DNA from: Pseudevernia furfuracea
Taxonomy: Eukaryota; Ascomycota; Lecanoromycetes; Lecanorales; Parmeliaceae
DNA length: 64,000 nucleotides
Assembly (NCBI GenBank): GCA_022315425.1
Contig: JAIUPT010000033.1
Location: forward strand, 1-64,000
Direction: 5' to 3'
Shown here: positions 18,204 through 27,139 of the stretch, piece by piece
Layout: the number at the start of each line of letters is the position of its first letter
How positions within the stretch are numbered: the stretch's first letter is position 1
Translations under genes and position numbers: made by a program
Notes under the pieces: generated by a model
The model's input: the letters and a program-made list of their open reading frames with translations, nothing else
Database searches by the model: none
Told to the model about the DNA's origin: nothing

Positions 18204-19447
18204 ATGGCCCCGACTGCAATTGACCCAGTAATACTGGATATCGTCCAGCCAAAGAAAGACACGCTCAACCTACCTGATGGATCCCGTAAGCGCCTCGAGA
18301 AGGCGGGAATAGATCTATCTAACGGTTATCCCTACCGTCCGGCAAAGCCTCTGTACCTACAAGATGTCCAGAAAATCCGTGATTATCACCGGGAACATAT
18401 CGACCCTGGGGCTAGAGCTGATCCCTCAAAGCGTGCTCTATTGTCTGCGGCTAAGCAAGTCATCGACTTGACTGCACACATTGGGACTGAAATCGTAGGC
18501 CTACAGCTAAAAGACTTGACGGACCAACAGAAAGACGAGCTGGGCCTGCTGATTGCCGAAAGGAGTGTTGTCTTCTTCCGGGACCAGGATATCTCGCCGC
18601 AGCAGCAAAAATCTCTAGGAGAATGGTATGGAGAGGTTGAAGTGCATGTGAGCCTTGCCACTCTCTGTTTTCAATACTTCAAATTGACTGTTTCCAGCCT
18701 CAAGTACCTCAGGTCCCAGGTGTCGCGGGCGTAACCGTCATCTGGCCAGAGCTCCAAGCAACAGAAGCCAAGGCCAACTTCCGCAACCCCGGGGGGGCGT
18801 CCCGCTGGCATTCGGACCTAGTACACGAACGTCAGCCTGCAGGGGTGACCCATCTCCACAATGATACCGTTCCGACCATTGGAGGGGATACCCTCTGGGC
18901 TAGTGGTTACTCGGCCTACGAAAAGCTTTCCCCCGACTTTCGCAAGATTATCGACGGCAAAAAAGCTGTCTACCGCTCTGCTCATGCCTACCTTGACCGA
19001 GATGATCCCACAGCTGGCCCCAAGTACATGGAGCGTGTGCACCCCCTTGTGAGAGTCCATCCTGCGACCGGGTGGAAAGCGCTTTGGGTAAATCGAGCGA
19101 TGACTGTCAGGATTGTGGGCTTGGACAAAGCGGAGAGCGATCTCCTCCTCCAGTATCTATACGATGTCTATGAGAAGAATGTCGACATACAGGTTCGATT
19201 CAAGTGGACACCGCGTACAAGCGCACTCTGGGATAATAGGTAGATCCGGCCTTGAAGAAAGGACTTTCCTCGAGATTTGGGCCGTGCTAACCGTATCTGC
19301 AGAATTACTATCCACAACGCGAGCTGGGATTACGAAGGTAGCCAACCGAGACACGGCACAAGGGTCACGGCTCTAGCTGAAGCTCCTTACTTCCAATATG
19401 ATGCACCAAGTAGACGAGAAGCATTGGGTCTTGTCGTTGATGAATAG
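18204..19447 (+). CDS. TauD/TfdA-family alpha-ketoglutarate dioxygenase
   Basis: This is an Fe(II)/2-oxoglutarate-dependent dioxygenase related to yeast Jlp1, which releases sulfite from sulfonates such as taurine. Three exons (18204-18647, 18698-19239, 19303-19447) give 376 residues. The metal ligands are visible: SRWHSDLVHE carries the HxD pair, and RITIHNASWDYEG carries the distal histidine. RHGTRVTALAE supplies the arginine that binds 2-oxoglutarate. ERSVVFFRDQDIS is the family's conserved beta-strand. Splice sites and phases agree and no lesion was found. The divergent Dal5-type permease suggests import and use of the same compound. Related fungal enzymes act on sulfonates, phenoxyacids or other carboxylates, so the substrate is open. 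Confidence 0.9.
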
Positions 19448-19454
19448 CTTTCGT

Positions 19455-19921
19455 CTCAGGAGAATAGGGCAGTTGAGTTTCGATTCAGTCTTGAGGATGA
19501 ACAGCTGGAAAATCAGAAGCTATTGGTGTGACCTGATGAGAGTGACTTTGAAGAACCAAAAATGGGCTTTTATATGAAATGTCCTCAAGCTCAAGCGCAG
19601 ATTGATGTGAAGCATCTGCTTTCGCCAAAATGTAGCAAAGTATATTGGTGTCTTTCCGCGGCAAAGCCTGTAAGGGAGCCATCGACCGTTCAGTTCAAGA
19701 CTTCCTGAAAGCAGACGGCCGTAAGGATCTCTATCAGCCAACTTGACATCGACATCAAGGAGCTCGGCCTCCCGATATGTAGCATCGTAGTTCTTGAGGC
19801 CAAAGTACAGGTCGAAGCTAAGGGTGATATTCTAGCCTCAATCCATCAGCTTCAGAAGGGTGCGCGATATGTGCTTGGTACTGATCCGCGACAACTAAAG
19901 TTTCACAGCAATTCGATGTGA
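19455..19921 (+). pseudogene. Degenerate ORF of unknown family
   Basis: Directly after the TauD stop, a coding-like frame reads EFRFSLEDEQLENQKLLV, a TGA, PDESDFEEPKMGFYMKCPQA, and then KHLLSPKCSKVYWCLSAA. It then needs two single-base frame changes to continue as FLKADGRKDLYQPT and IKELGLPICSIVVLEAKVQV, ending QLKFHSNSM at a TGA (19919-19921). The residue pattern looks like a real protein rather than chance. I do not recognise the family. Three breaks in under 500 bp mark it as dead. Confidence 0.45.
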
Positions 19922-20237
19922 AAATCTTTCACTCGGATCCCGGCTTTATAGGTCATCTTGCTCTGATAGCTGATTTCTCTAGTCAGGCGAGAAATCGCTG
20001 CAAATCGATCATCCTCGAAAGTCAAGTACCTTTTATAATACTCAATGAATATCTGATATCATCGATAAAGCACAAACAAGTACCATTTCATCTGCAGCTG
20101 CTTTCTGCTGGTCCTCAATGCTTTTGTCTCTGATTGCAAGGCAACCTGCCAAAGCTTCATTCTCCAGACTCTAAAAAAGCGCACCGCCAAATTCGGGCGA
20201 GGACAAAGCCTTATCAGAGTCCTTACCTCTGCCAGTA

Positions 20238-20786
20238 ATGCCCCCTGAGCTTTGGACAGTAGTTCTCCAAAATTACGGCAACAGCATTGAGGGTTTCGTC
20301 CATCTTTGGACGCAATGCCGCCAGGTCTCAAAGCAATTCAAAGCTGATGTTGAGAACACATTCAGCAAACAACACCTGCTATCAATTACCATAGACTTCG
20401 AGCAAATTACCAAAAACTTCAGTTACCCTTTTGCTTTCACCCATAAGCCTCTTGAGACCAAATACATTGAGCTCTCTCAGGACCGCAAAACAGCACTTTT
20501 CGGTGTACATGGCGCGGAAAAGAAGGAAATCGTGGCCCAATGGAAAACCTCGTCGATGGGAACTCCATCATTCCGAGAAATTCACTTGTATGAGCTCAGC
20601 GGTGTTGTGTACCTTCCTCGCTTCGCATTGAGAGAAGCAGACAATGTGATCCTCAAGATCGATTGGAAGGAGCTGGTGGATAGCATACTTTGTAGAGGAA
20701 AGGCTGCAATCCACCATAATGGCTCGGAGAGTAAATACCCCAGCCCCAGCGAAACCGAATATATTGAACAAAGACCGTTGCACTAA
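20238..20786 (+). CDS. F-box-like hypothetical protein
   Basis: The ORF has 182 codons. It opens MPPELWTVVLQNYGNSIEGF followed by HLWTQCRQVSKQFKADVE. This matches the short, degenerate F-box start (PxELW...CRxVSxxFK) seen in many Pezizomycotina hypothetical proteins. F-box proteins recruit substrates to SCF ubiquitin ligases. No repeat or substrate-binding domain can be recognised in the rest, which ends at residue 182, shorter than the usual 250-300 for this group. The start is the first ATG in frame. An upstream coding exon cannot be excluded. Confidence 0.5.
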   Translation: MPPELWTVVLQNYGNSIEGFVHLWTQCRQVSKQFKADVENTFSKQHLLSITIDFEQITKNFSYPFAFTHKPLETKYIELSQDRKTALFGVHGAEKKEIVAQWKTSSMGTPSFREIHLYELSGVVYLPRFALREADNVILKIDWKELVDSILCRGKAAIHHNGSESKYPSPSETEYIEQRPLH

Positions 20787-22232
20787 CTATGACTAGGCGG
20801 CGGGGCGGCGGGGCAGATACAAGTCAATCCTAATTTCGACGAAGCTGAGCAGTTGTGATACCACAATGTTGATCTGACTCCAGATTAATCCAGTGAGGCA
20901 AGAGATCTCTCGCAGGCGATTTACGGAGTCATATCCTAGAAAGTGGACTCATATAGGTCCATGTCGCTCATTACATTTTCGGTATTTTGTGATCTACAGG
21001 GGTATAGTTCAAATTTCATGGGTTTTGGCTACAGCTATGTGCAGGTAAGCTGTGAGACTAAATTCTGATGAGAGCTCGTCCTGCGCGCTCGACGCCCTAT
21101 ACCCGATACACTATTTGGCCCGGCTTGACAGGGGGTTAGTGGGCCTTAATCTCGCACTCGCGTATAGCATGTTGGTTGCATGCTATTTTTGGATTTGGTA
21201 GACGTGTCCTTTGCAGGGGACAGGTCTCATTTGGGAGCAGCATAAGTAGCTGCATTCCACCTGCGTTTGACTCTTCATTCGAATTGATCTCTTTCAGAGC
21301 AATAGCATTCTTTCGTCCCGCCCACCCACACCTGTTTTTACATGTATTCACGGCGTTTCTACATGTATATAGCTTCGTTTTTCACTCCAGGTCTATGCTT
21401 CTACAAGCATGGGAGTTTTTCTAGCGCTGGGGTACGAGAACACGCCTGCTCAGGCCTCTGTTGGCTCAGAATCCTGGCGTTGGACGGCCCAATCACATCT
21501 ACGAGTTCTGTATAGCCTCATGTTGCCCAGTTGAGTCTTTGTCACGTGCGAATTAAGGACACTAACAGAGTTTCAATGCTCGATAACTTCAAATCTTATC
21601 GTAAGACGTTATAATCAAGATATGGAGACTCTAACGGAAGAACATATTCTATCAAGTGAACTATTAATCATTATAGACCTGAACGGAAATGTGCCTGACA
21701 AGCTTTCAAACATTAAAGTCAAGTTAGCTGACCGAATTTGTCCGATATCTTCGTCTACCTTTTGTAGGACTACCTTATCACTTCGAATAAAAAAATCAAC
21801 AAAGTCTTGCGATATAAAGATCTACAAAACGCTACGGTGACTCTTAAACTCTACACGTTAGATCTTATTCTAGGCCAGAACCTTTTATTCTTATTACGTC
21901 TCTTTTGTTCGATCTTCTTCTTTTCCTAAAACGAATCGCGAAGAGAAACGCTAGAGATGTGGGTATGCTACAAGGGTGGTTACTGCCCAAGCAGAGAAGA
22001 ATTCAATCCTCGCATTCATCATTATGTTACTAACTATTATACTATACATGCTGCCCCAACGTCGACAGAATATCTGACTTCGTGAGACCCCTTAGCCGTA
22101 TCCACGGCCCGAGCCCTGGAATACCAACATGAGGCGTAACAAACTCGCTGAGCATAAGATTCGAAATTTTTAACTGAAACACCCAGAACCCCGACTCGTA
22201 CACATCTATCCAAGGCGGTAAAGGAACATCGA
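20787..22232. other. Intergenic region, no gene supported
   Basis: A short GGCGGGG run lies near 20795-20815. Frames of 60-80 codons (for example plus 21622-21840) sit in locally AT-rich sequence and look like decayed repeat DNA rather than genes. I see nothing else I can name. Confidence 0.55.
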
Positions 22233-22436
22233 CTAGGCTTTCCTACCCCTTTCCCTAATCCAATCGAGGCTTCCCCTCTTGGCCTCACCGCCCCTGCTGC
22301 TGACCGACGCGCGGACGTTCGATGGCTTTTTTGTGGTGGCGGATGAGGAGTTCATGGTACCGTGTTGGTTGGTTTGGCTGTCGCGCTTGCCGGAGCGAGG
22401 GGAAGAGAGGTATTCGAAAATGAGAGCGTCGGACAT
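22233..22436 (-). CDS. Small hydrophilic hypothetical protein
   Basis: This is a 67-residue frame with a good start context (AACA before ATG). It begins MSDALIFEYLSSPRSGKRDS and is rich in Ser, Arg and Lys. It resembles short, disordered ascomycete proteins that begin MSDxxIxEYLxSPR, but I recall no function for them. A frame on the opposite strand overlaps it. The call rests on start context and resemblance only. Confidence 0.4.
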   Translation of the reverse strand: MSDALIFEYLSSPRSGKRDSQTNQHGTMNSSSATTKKPSNVRASVSSRGGEAKRGSLDWIRERGRKA

Positions 22437-23561
22437 TGTTACTTTTGGATCTGAGGTAAAGATGTCTGGTGGTTGGATGATTGATATCTTCAGGGAGGCT
22501 GTCTTGTATCTTTGGACTGGTGAAGATTGAGGTAGATGTAGAGGAGTGATACTGTGTGTTTAGACGGTGTAGAGAGTGTCTTGGTTGGATAAAGTCAGCC
22601 TGAAAGCAGAAGCCTTGCCCCTTTATATATGCTATCTTCGCGGCTATGCAATTTGAATCACACAAGCAAAATTTTCTCCAATGTCATTCATACTATGACG
22701 TTAAGTGAAAAGATGAAGTATCACAAGTTTGCTGATCACTCATGTGGCCGATTCTAGCCGATGTCAGCCGAGGATCGGATGATCTTTGCAGCCGATGGCC
22801 CGATGACTAATCATCGGATACGATCGGTACCATACCTTATTGAGGAAGGCAGTTTAAGATTTTCAAAGAGTAAGGGGCTACCACTGTAGATCTTGGAAAA
22901 ATAAGTTCGGACGGCTCTCTATTTATATCTTTTGACCTATTCTCTTACCATCCATTGTATTCGTATAGTTAGACAAACATTCTGCGTCTTCACCAGCTCC
23001 CGCCACACTTACATCGTCTCCTGTGAGAGCCACGGAGTCCAAACCGCCTTTGATTAGGTAGGTCTCGTCATAGAGCGTTCTGCGGTTAAGAATACCCTCG
23101 GGTACAAAACAAATATCCTAGCGTCTGGTTACTGACGTTCCTGAATCTAGACCCAAGATAGGGAATAACCCCGAGGTGATCTTTTTGGAGAAGATTTTTG
23201 ATTATGTCGGTAAGGAGCTGACAGTGGAGATAGACTGATACAGTGGATAGCAGAAGCGCCATTTACAAAGGACGACGTCGCAAGGTGTGAGGGACTCTAC
23301 CGCAGTGTTTTAGAGCATACTTAACTTCGAAGTCGAAGTACATGTGGCTAAGTTTTTGACGCTTGAGTGTTTGACCTATTATGTTGTAGAGCAAATTGTC
23401 GCGATCTTTCGCCAGGTTTAAGAATTCTTTATGGAAGAGCTACTGTCATCTCGGTGAACGTCGCTTTACTGCGAAAAATGACAAATGTGATGCTCGCACT
23501 ATAAGAAATGGATTTCATGTAGAGAACGAAAAGATTGTTTTCTCATTGGTTTAATCAGAAA
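22437..23561. other. Intergenic region, no gene supported
   Basis: The region contains a run of GCCGAT words (about 22745-22835) and moderately AT-rich DNA. No open frame of useful length and no RNA gene was recognised. Confidence 0.55.
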
Positions 23562-24581
23562 CTACAAAGCCCCAGGCCAAAACCTCGCCTCATTCGCCTT
23601 ATCCTCCGCCCAATTCACATCATGCGCGAGAATGACCTCCACCTCCTCTGAGGCGTTACTCAGCCCCCGGATCCTCTCGAGCGTCTTTTCTGTCTCGCCG
23701 ACATCACTGTGAATGCAACACACCTTACCATCCGCATTCTTCCACGTCGCAATACCAACTTCGCCTGTAAGGATCCTCCGGTCATGGCAAGCATCCCCGG
23801 CCAAATAGACCCACTTTTTCGGCCCAGTTCTTGCAAGTATGTTTGTGTGCCCTTGAAGATGGCCCGGAGCGTCAATGAGGTAGAGGCTACCATCTTGGAA
23901 AAAGTCGATGGCGTGCGGGAAATGAGCTAGCGTTTGCCATCGGGCTGACCGCAGATTCGCAGGCGATACCTCTTCTTTCCTTTCCGTCCCATTCGTGGTG
24001 CGATTCGTTGTGGCGGGCAAGTCAAGTTTTGCAGTACGAGGCAATTCCACCACCCGGCCTTCGGGCAGCAAATCCGCCTCAAAGTGCGCATGTCCACCTG
24101 ATGACTGGTCCCCGCAGCCTTTCAACAACTGCAAACTCCCAGCTCCTACTATAAAGTTGCTTTTCGTAAAGAGCGAAGGCGTGCCGATATGATCCCAATG
24201 GACATGACTCAGTACGACCCAATCAACATCATCCGGTTTCAGACACCCTTGCGCCAGGGTCTGGACTGCATCATGGTCACTGCTTATTGGGTGCCTCGAC
24301 TCGATATGTTTTCGAATTGGTGGGGGGTATGTGGAAAGCGGTTTGCGGAGTCCGAGGTCGAAGAGAACACGGGTGGGAGGCGGATTATTCTCTGTAACAG
24401 TGGAGGGAGAGGGATGTTGTATTAGGAATGATAAAGAGGGAACTGTGCAGCGGGCTGAGGGTGATGTAGGAGTGATGAATAGGTGGCTTGGAAGCGTCAA
24501 GATGCCGCTGTGGAGGGCGGAGATAGTGACATAGTTTTGCTGAGGGGCTGGAGCAGGAAGCAAACATGGTGAGGGCGACAT
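23562..24581 (-). CDS. Metallo-beta-lactamase-fold hydrolase (lactonase-like)
   Basis: The protein has 339 residues in one exon. The zinc site is clear: SHVHWDHIG (H126, H128, D130, H131), a later histidine in APGHLQGH, the bridging aspartate in YLAGDACHD, and a final histidine in ILAHDVNW. The pattern and the preceding RVLFDLGLRK fit the fungal group related to N-acyl-homoserine lactonases and to the Fusarium lactamase MBL1, rather than glyoxalase II. It would hydrolyse a lactone or lactam ring, probably in the cytosol, since no signal peptide is seen. It lies next to a 3-hydroxyisobutyrate-type dehydrogenase and near a carboxymuconolactone decarboxylase, which suggests a ring-cleavage catabolic set. 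The substrate is unknown. Confidence 0.85.
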   Translation of the reverse strand: MSPSPCLLPAPAPQQNYVTISALHSGILTLPSHLFITPTSPSARCTVPSLSFLIQHPSPSTVTENNPPPTRVLFDLGLRKPLSTYPPPIRKHIESRHPISSDHDAVQTLAQGCLKPDDVDWVVLSHVHWDHIGTPSLFTKSNFIVGAGSLQLLKGCGDQSSGGHAHFEADLLPEGRVVELPRTAKLDLPATTNRTTNGTERKEEVSPANLRSARWQTLAHFPHAIDFFQDGSLYLIDAPGHLQGHTNILARTGPKKWVYLAGDACHDRRILTGEVGIATWKNADGKVCCIHSDVGETEKTLERIRGLSNASEEVEVILAHDVNWAEDKANEARFWPGAL

Positions 24582-24887
24582 TGTTGTCGCACACCTGAAA
24601 ATGGAAGAGCTTAAGGGACAGCTTTGACCATGATTTGCGTTCGAACGACGTGTTCTCCATCTTGGGGACCATGTGAAAGTTTGGGGAAGCGGGGTACAGT
24701 ACTTAAAAGTATGCGCTTTGTTTACTTAGCCGCACCGCTCATAAGTCCCACCTCCACCCCGAAAAAAATCCCGCGTCTCCGACGATCGCCATCAGAGTGT
24801 GATGTTATGTAGTTCTCAAGTATGGTGGGAGATAGAGATGTCAAAAAATGTCCCACGCCTCGATAAACACCCCTTTGCAAACAAAGA

Positions 24888-25943
24888 TCAATTATCCGCA
24901 ACGTACCTGTACACACTTCGACAGTCTTTGCCCGCACACCTATCATCCATACTCGCCGCCTCATAAGTCTCGATCAGGCCCTGACTCAACGGAAGCCTTG
25001 CGCCAACTCTCTCCCCCAAATCGATGGCCATGTGCAAAACACCCTTGCAAAGCTCGATCGAAAAGCCATTCTCAAAATCTCGTTCTGCTGAACTATTGGG
25101 GCTGATGCCCTTGACGGGGTTCTGCTCCATGCTATTGTATGATCGCCCAGTGCTAGAGTTGATGACGCCTGCCAGCACTTTAGGATCGAGGCCGTAGCGA
25201 ATCCCAAGGTTCATTGCTTCCGCCGTCCCAAGCATACATATGCCCGATATGTAATTATTGATCTGTTTGGTCGCGAGTCCTGCACCCGCACCGCCACAGT
25301 GAAAGAACGTTTTCCCCATGGTCATCACGATGGGCTTTACTATTTCGAGGACGTCTGAAGAGCCGCCTGCCATGAACGTGAGGGTAGCTGCTTCTGCGCC
25401 GGTGGGGCCACCAGATACAGGGACATCAGCAAAGGAGCCAAGATCGGACTCTGATACGGCTTTGGCGACCTCCAAAGACGTTGGAACATCAATAGTACTG
25501 CACTCGATGAAGAGCTTTGGCTTTGGAGACCTTGAGATGGAGAGAAGGCCAGTCGAATGGTCGGTAAACACTTGTTTGACATGTTTCCCGGCCGGTAGCA
25601 TAGTTATGATAATCTCCTTCGTGTCTGTGAGCAAGTGCTATTCTACCGATACATTTTCTCAGCTTACGCTCTGCTCGGAGAGCTCCTTGGGGGTATCGGC
25701 GACCCTGACCAGTCCCTTTGTCTCACTCACGAATTTCTCCAACACAGATTGTACGACCTCACAAACAACGAGAACAGAGTCAGGGGGAAGTTTTGATCGC
25801 AGGTTTTTGGCCATACGGTATCCCATGTTGCCAAGGCCTATTTACACTTCATTAGCCATGGAGATAAAATGCAAGGTATGAGACATACCGATGAAGCCAT
25901 ATGTGGCTGCCGGAAGTTCGCTGTGACCATTTGTGACGGTCAT
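24888..25943 (-). CDS. 3-hydroxyisobutyrate dehydrogenase-type oxidoreductase
   Basis: This is a beta-hydroxyacid dehydrogenase that uses NAD(P) to oxidise a short 3-hydroxy acid. Exon 1 (ATG 25943) joins exon 2 to form GFIGLGNMGYRMAKNL, the GxGxxG dinucleotide site. Exon 3 carries ADVPVSGGPTGAEAATLTFM (substrate site) and GLATKQINNYISG, whose lysine is catalytic. The first intron (25838-25888) is clean. The second, 25625-25667 with a GTAAGC donor, does not keep the frame with the CACAG acceptor. Either the splice sites are unusual or one base is lost there. It is divergent from the CMD gene at 26347. The family is involved in valine and hydroxyacid breakdown. Confidence 0.8.
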
Positions 25944-26346
25944 GGTGGACGATGATTTCTCTAGATAATTGAATCACAGAGTGCGAGTATTCGCATGGAA
26001 AGCTGTGAAAATGGCTGTCGTTACTGTTGCTTTGGCAGTTGCGGTTTTAGTTGACAAGGCGTTTTTGCGTGAGAGCAAATAGAAAGTTGACCCCAATTTG
26101 GAGAAAGTGGGGAAATTACTCTCCCCTCGCCGATCAAACTCAAACATGGCAATGTCGCAAGAATCCGCATATTCATGCACAATATAATAAAGAGCTCTCC
26201 TCGTAAATGCCTCACGGATATCATAGTTAGAAAGCAGATATCCTGACTGTAAGATTCTGTAGTCTAGGCATCCAAAGTGCTGCATCCAAAATCATTTCAC
26301 TCCCACCATTCATCCATCCCAGCCTAGGGGTCAATCTCTAATCACC
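25944..26346. promoter_or_regulatory. Shared intergenic region between dehydrogenase and CMD gene
   Basis: These 403 bp lie between two divergent start codons with no gene inside; a 103-codon minus frame shows no domain. It presumably contains both promoters. Confidence 0.4.
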
Positions 26347-26799
26347 ATGCAGTCCTCATCAGATCTCGAGACTCTCCATAAGCAGCTTTTCGATGCCGGC
26401 ATTAAAACGCGCAGGGAGGTAGTTGGTGATGCATACGTCGACAAAGCGCTAGCAGGCGGTTCCAGTGAGTTCGCCAAGCCAATGCAGGACTTGGTGACGG
26501 AGATGTGCTGGGGTCATGTGTGGAATCGTCCAGGGCTCGATCGCAAGCAGCGCAGTCTTTTGAACATCGGCATGCTGTCTGCGCTGAATCGAGGGCCGGA
26601 GTTGGGGAATCACATCAGAGGGGCTATCAATAATGGACTGACACCTATCGAGATTCGAGAAGCGGTGCTGCAAGTGTCGGTTTACTGTGGTATGCCGGCG
26701 GGACTGGAAGGATTCAAGATTGCGGAGAGAGTCATCAGTGAGATGACTGCGGCTGGAGAGTACAAGCCGGAGAAGGGGAAGACCCAAGGTGTTTCTTAA
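26347..26799 (+). CDS. Carboxymuconolactone decarboxylase (PcaC-like)
   Basis: The protein has 150 residues, one exon, and the full length of the family. GIKTRREVVGDAYVDKAL, then EMCWGHVWNRPGLDRKQRSL and GLTPIEIREAVLQVSVYCGM match the CMD fold of bacterial PcaC (gamma-carboxymuconolactone decarboxylase) closely. The CxxC pair of AhpD-type peroxidase members is absent, which supports a PcaC-like rather than redox role. Fungi usually run the beta-ketoadipate pathway through another lactone, so the substrate here may differ. The divergent dehydrogenase and the nearby lactonase-like MBL protein make a small catabolic group plausible. Confidence 0.85.
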   Translation: MQSSSDLETLHKQLFDAGIKTRREVVGDAYVDKALAGGSSEFAKPMQDLVTEMCWGHVWNRPGLDRKQRSLLNIGMLSALNRGPELGNHIRGAINNGLTPIEIREAVLQVSVYCGMPAGLEGFKIAERVISEMTAAGEYKPEKGKTQGVS

Positions 26800-27139
26800 T
26801 TGTGGGAACAGGGAGTTAGCAGAGGTATACAAGTATGGGCCTTGACAGTCGGATGAATGCTTTGGAACGTGTATGGTGAGGATATGGTATAGATGAGCGC
26901 GGGGGATGGTAGAGTACAGTTGTGAGTTGTGGCATTGTTTGGCTTTGCGGCGGCCTTTGCCAAGGCGCTAGCAACATCAAGCGTGTTAGAACTTAGAAGA
27001 GGGGTAATCATGCCTCATGCCTCTCCAAAATACATTGCTTTCGTCTGTCAAGAAGATGAAGATGGCGAGATTCACACTGTCAATCTGCAGACCCCTCATC
27101 ATCTCAGGCGAACCACATTAGCATAATGACTCCTAAACC
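26800..27139. other. Intergenic region before the transcription factor
   Basis: No gene is recognised. The segment holds the 3' end of the CMD transcript and the promoter of the gene at 27140. Confidence 0.5.

Noticed and set aside
22285..22665. 126-codon minus-strand frame overlapping the small protein at 22233-22436
   Set aside because: Composition is irregular and it has no family features; the shorter frame has the better start context.
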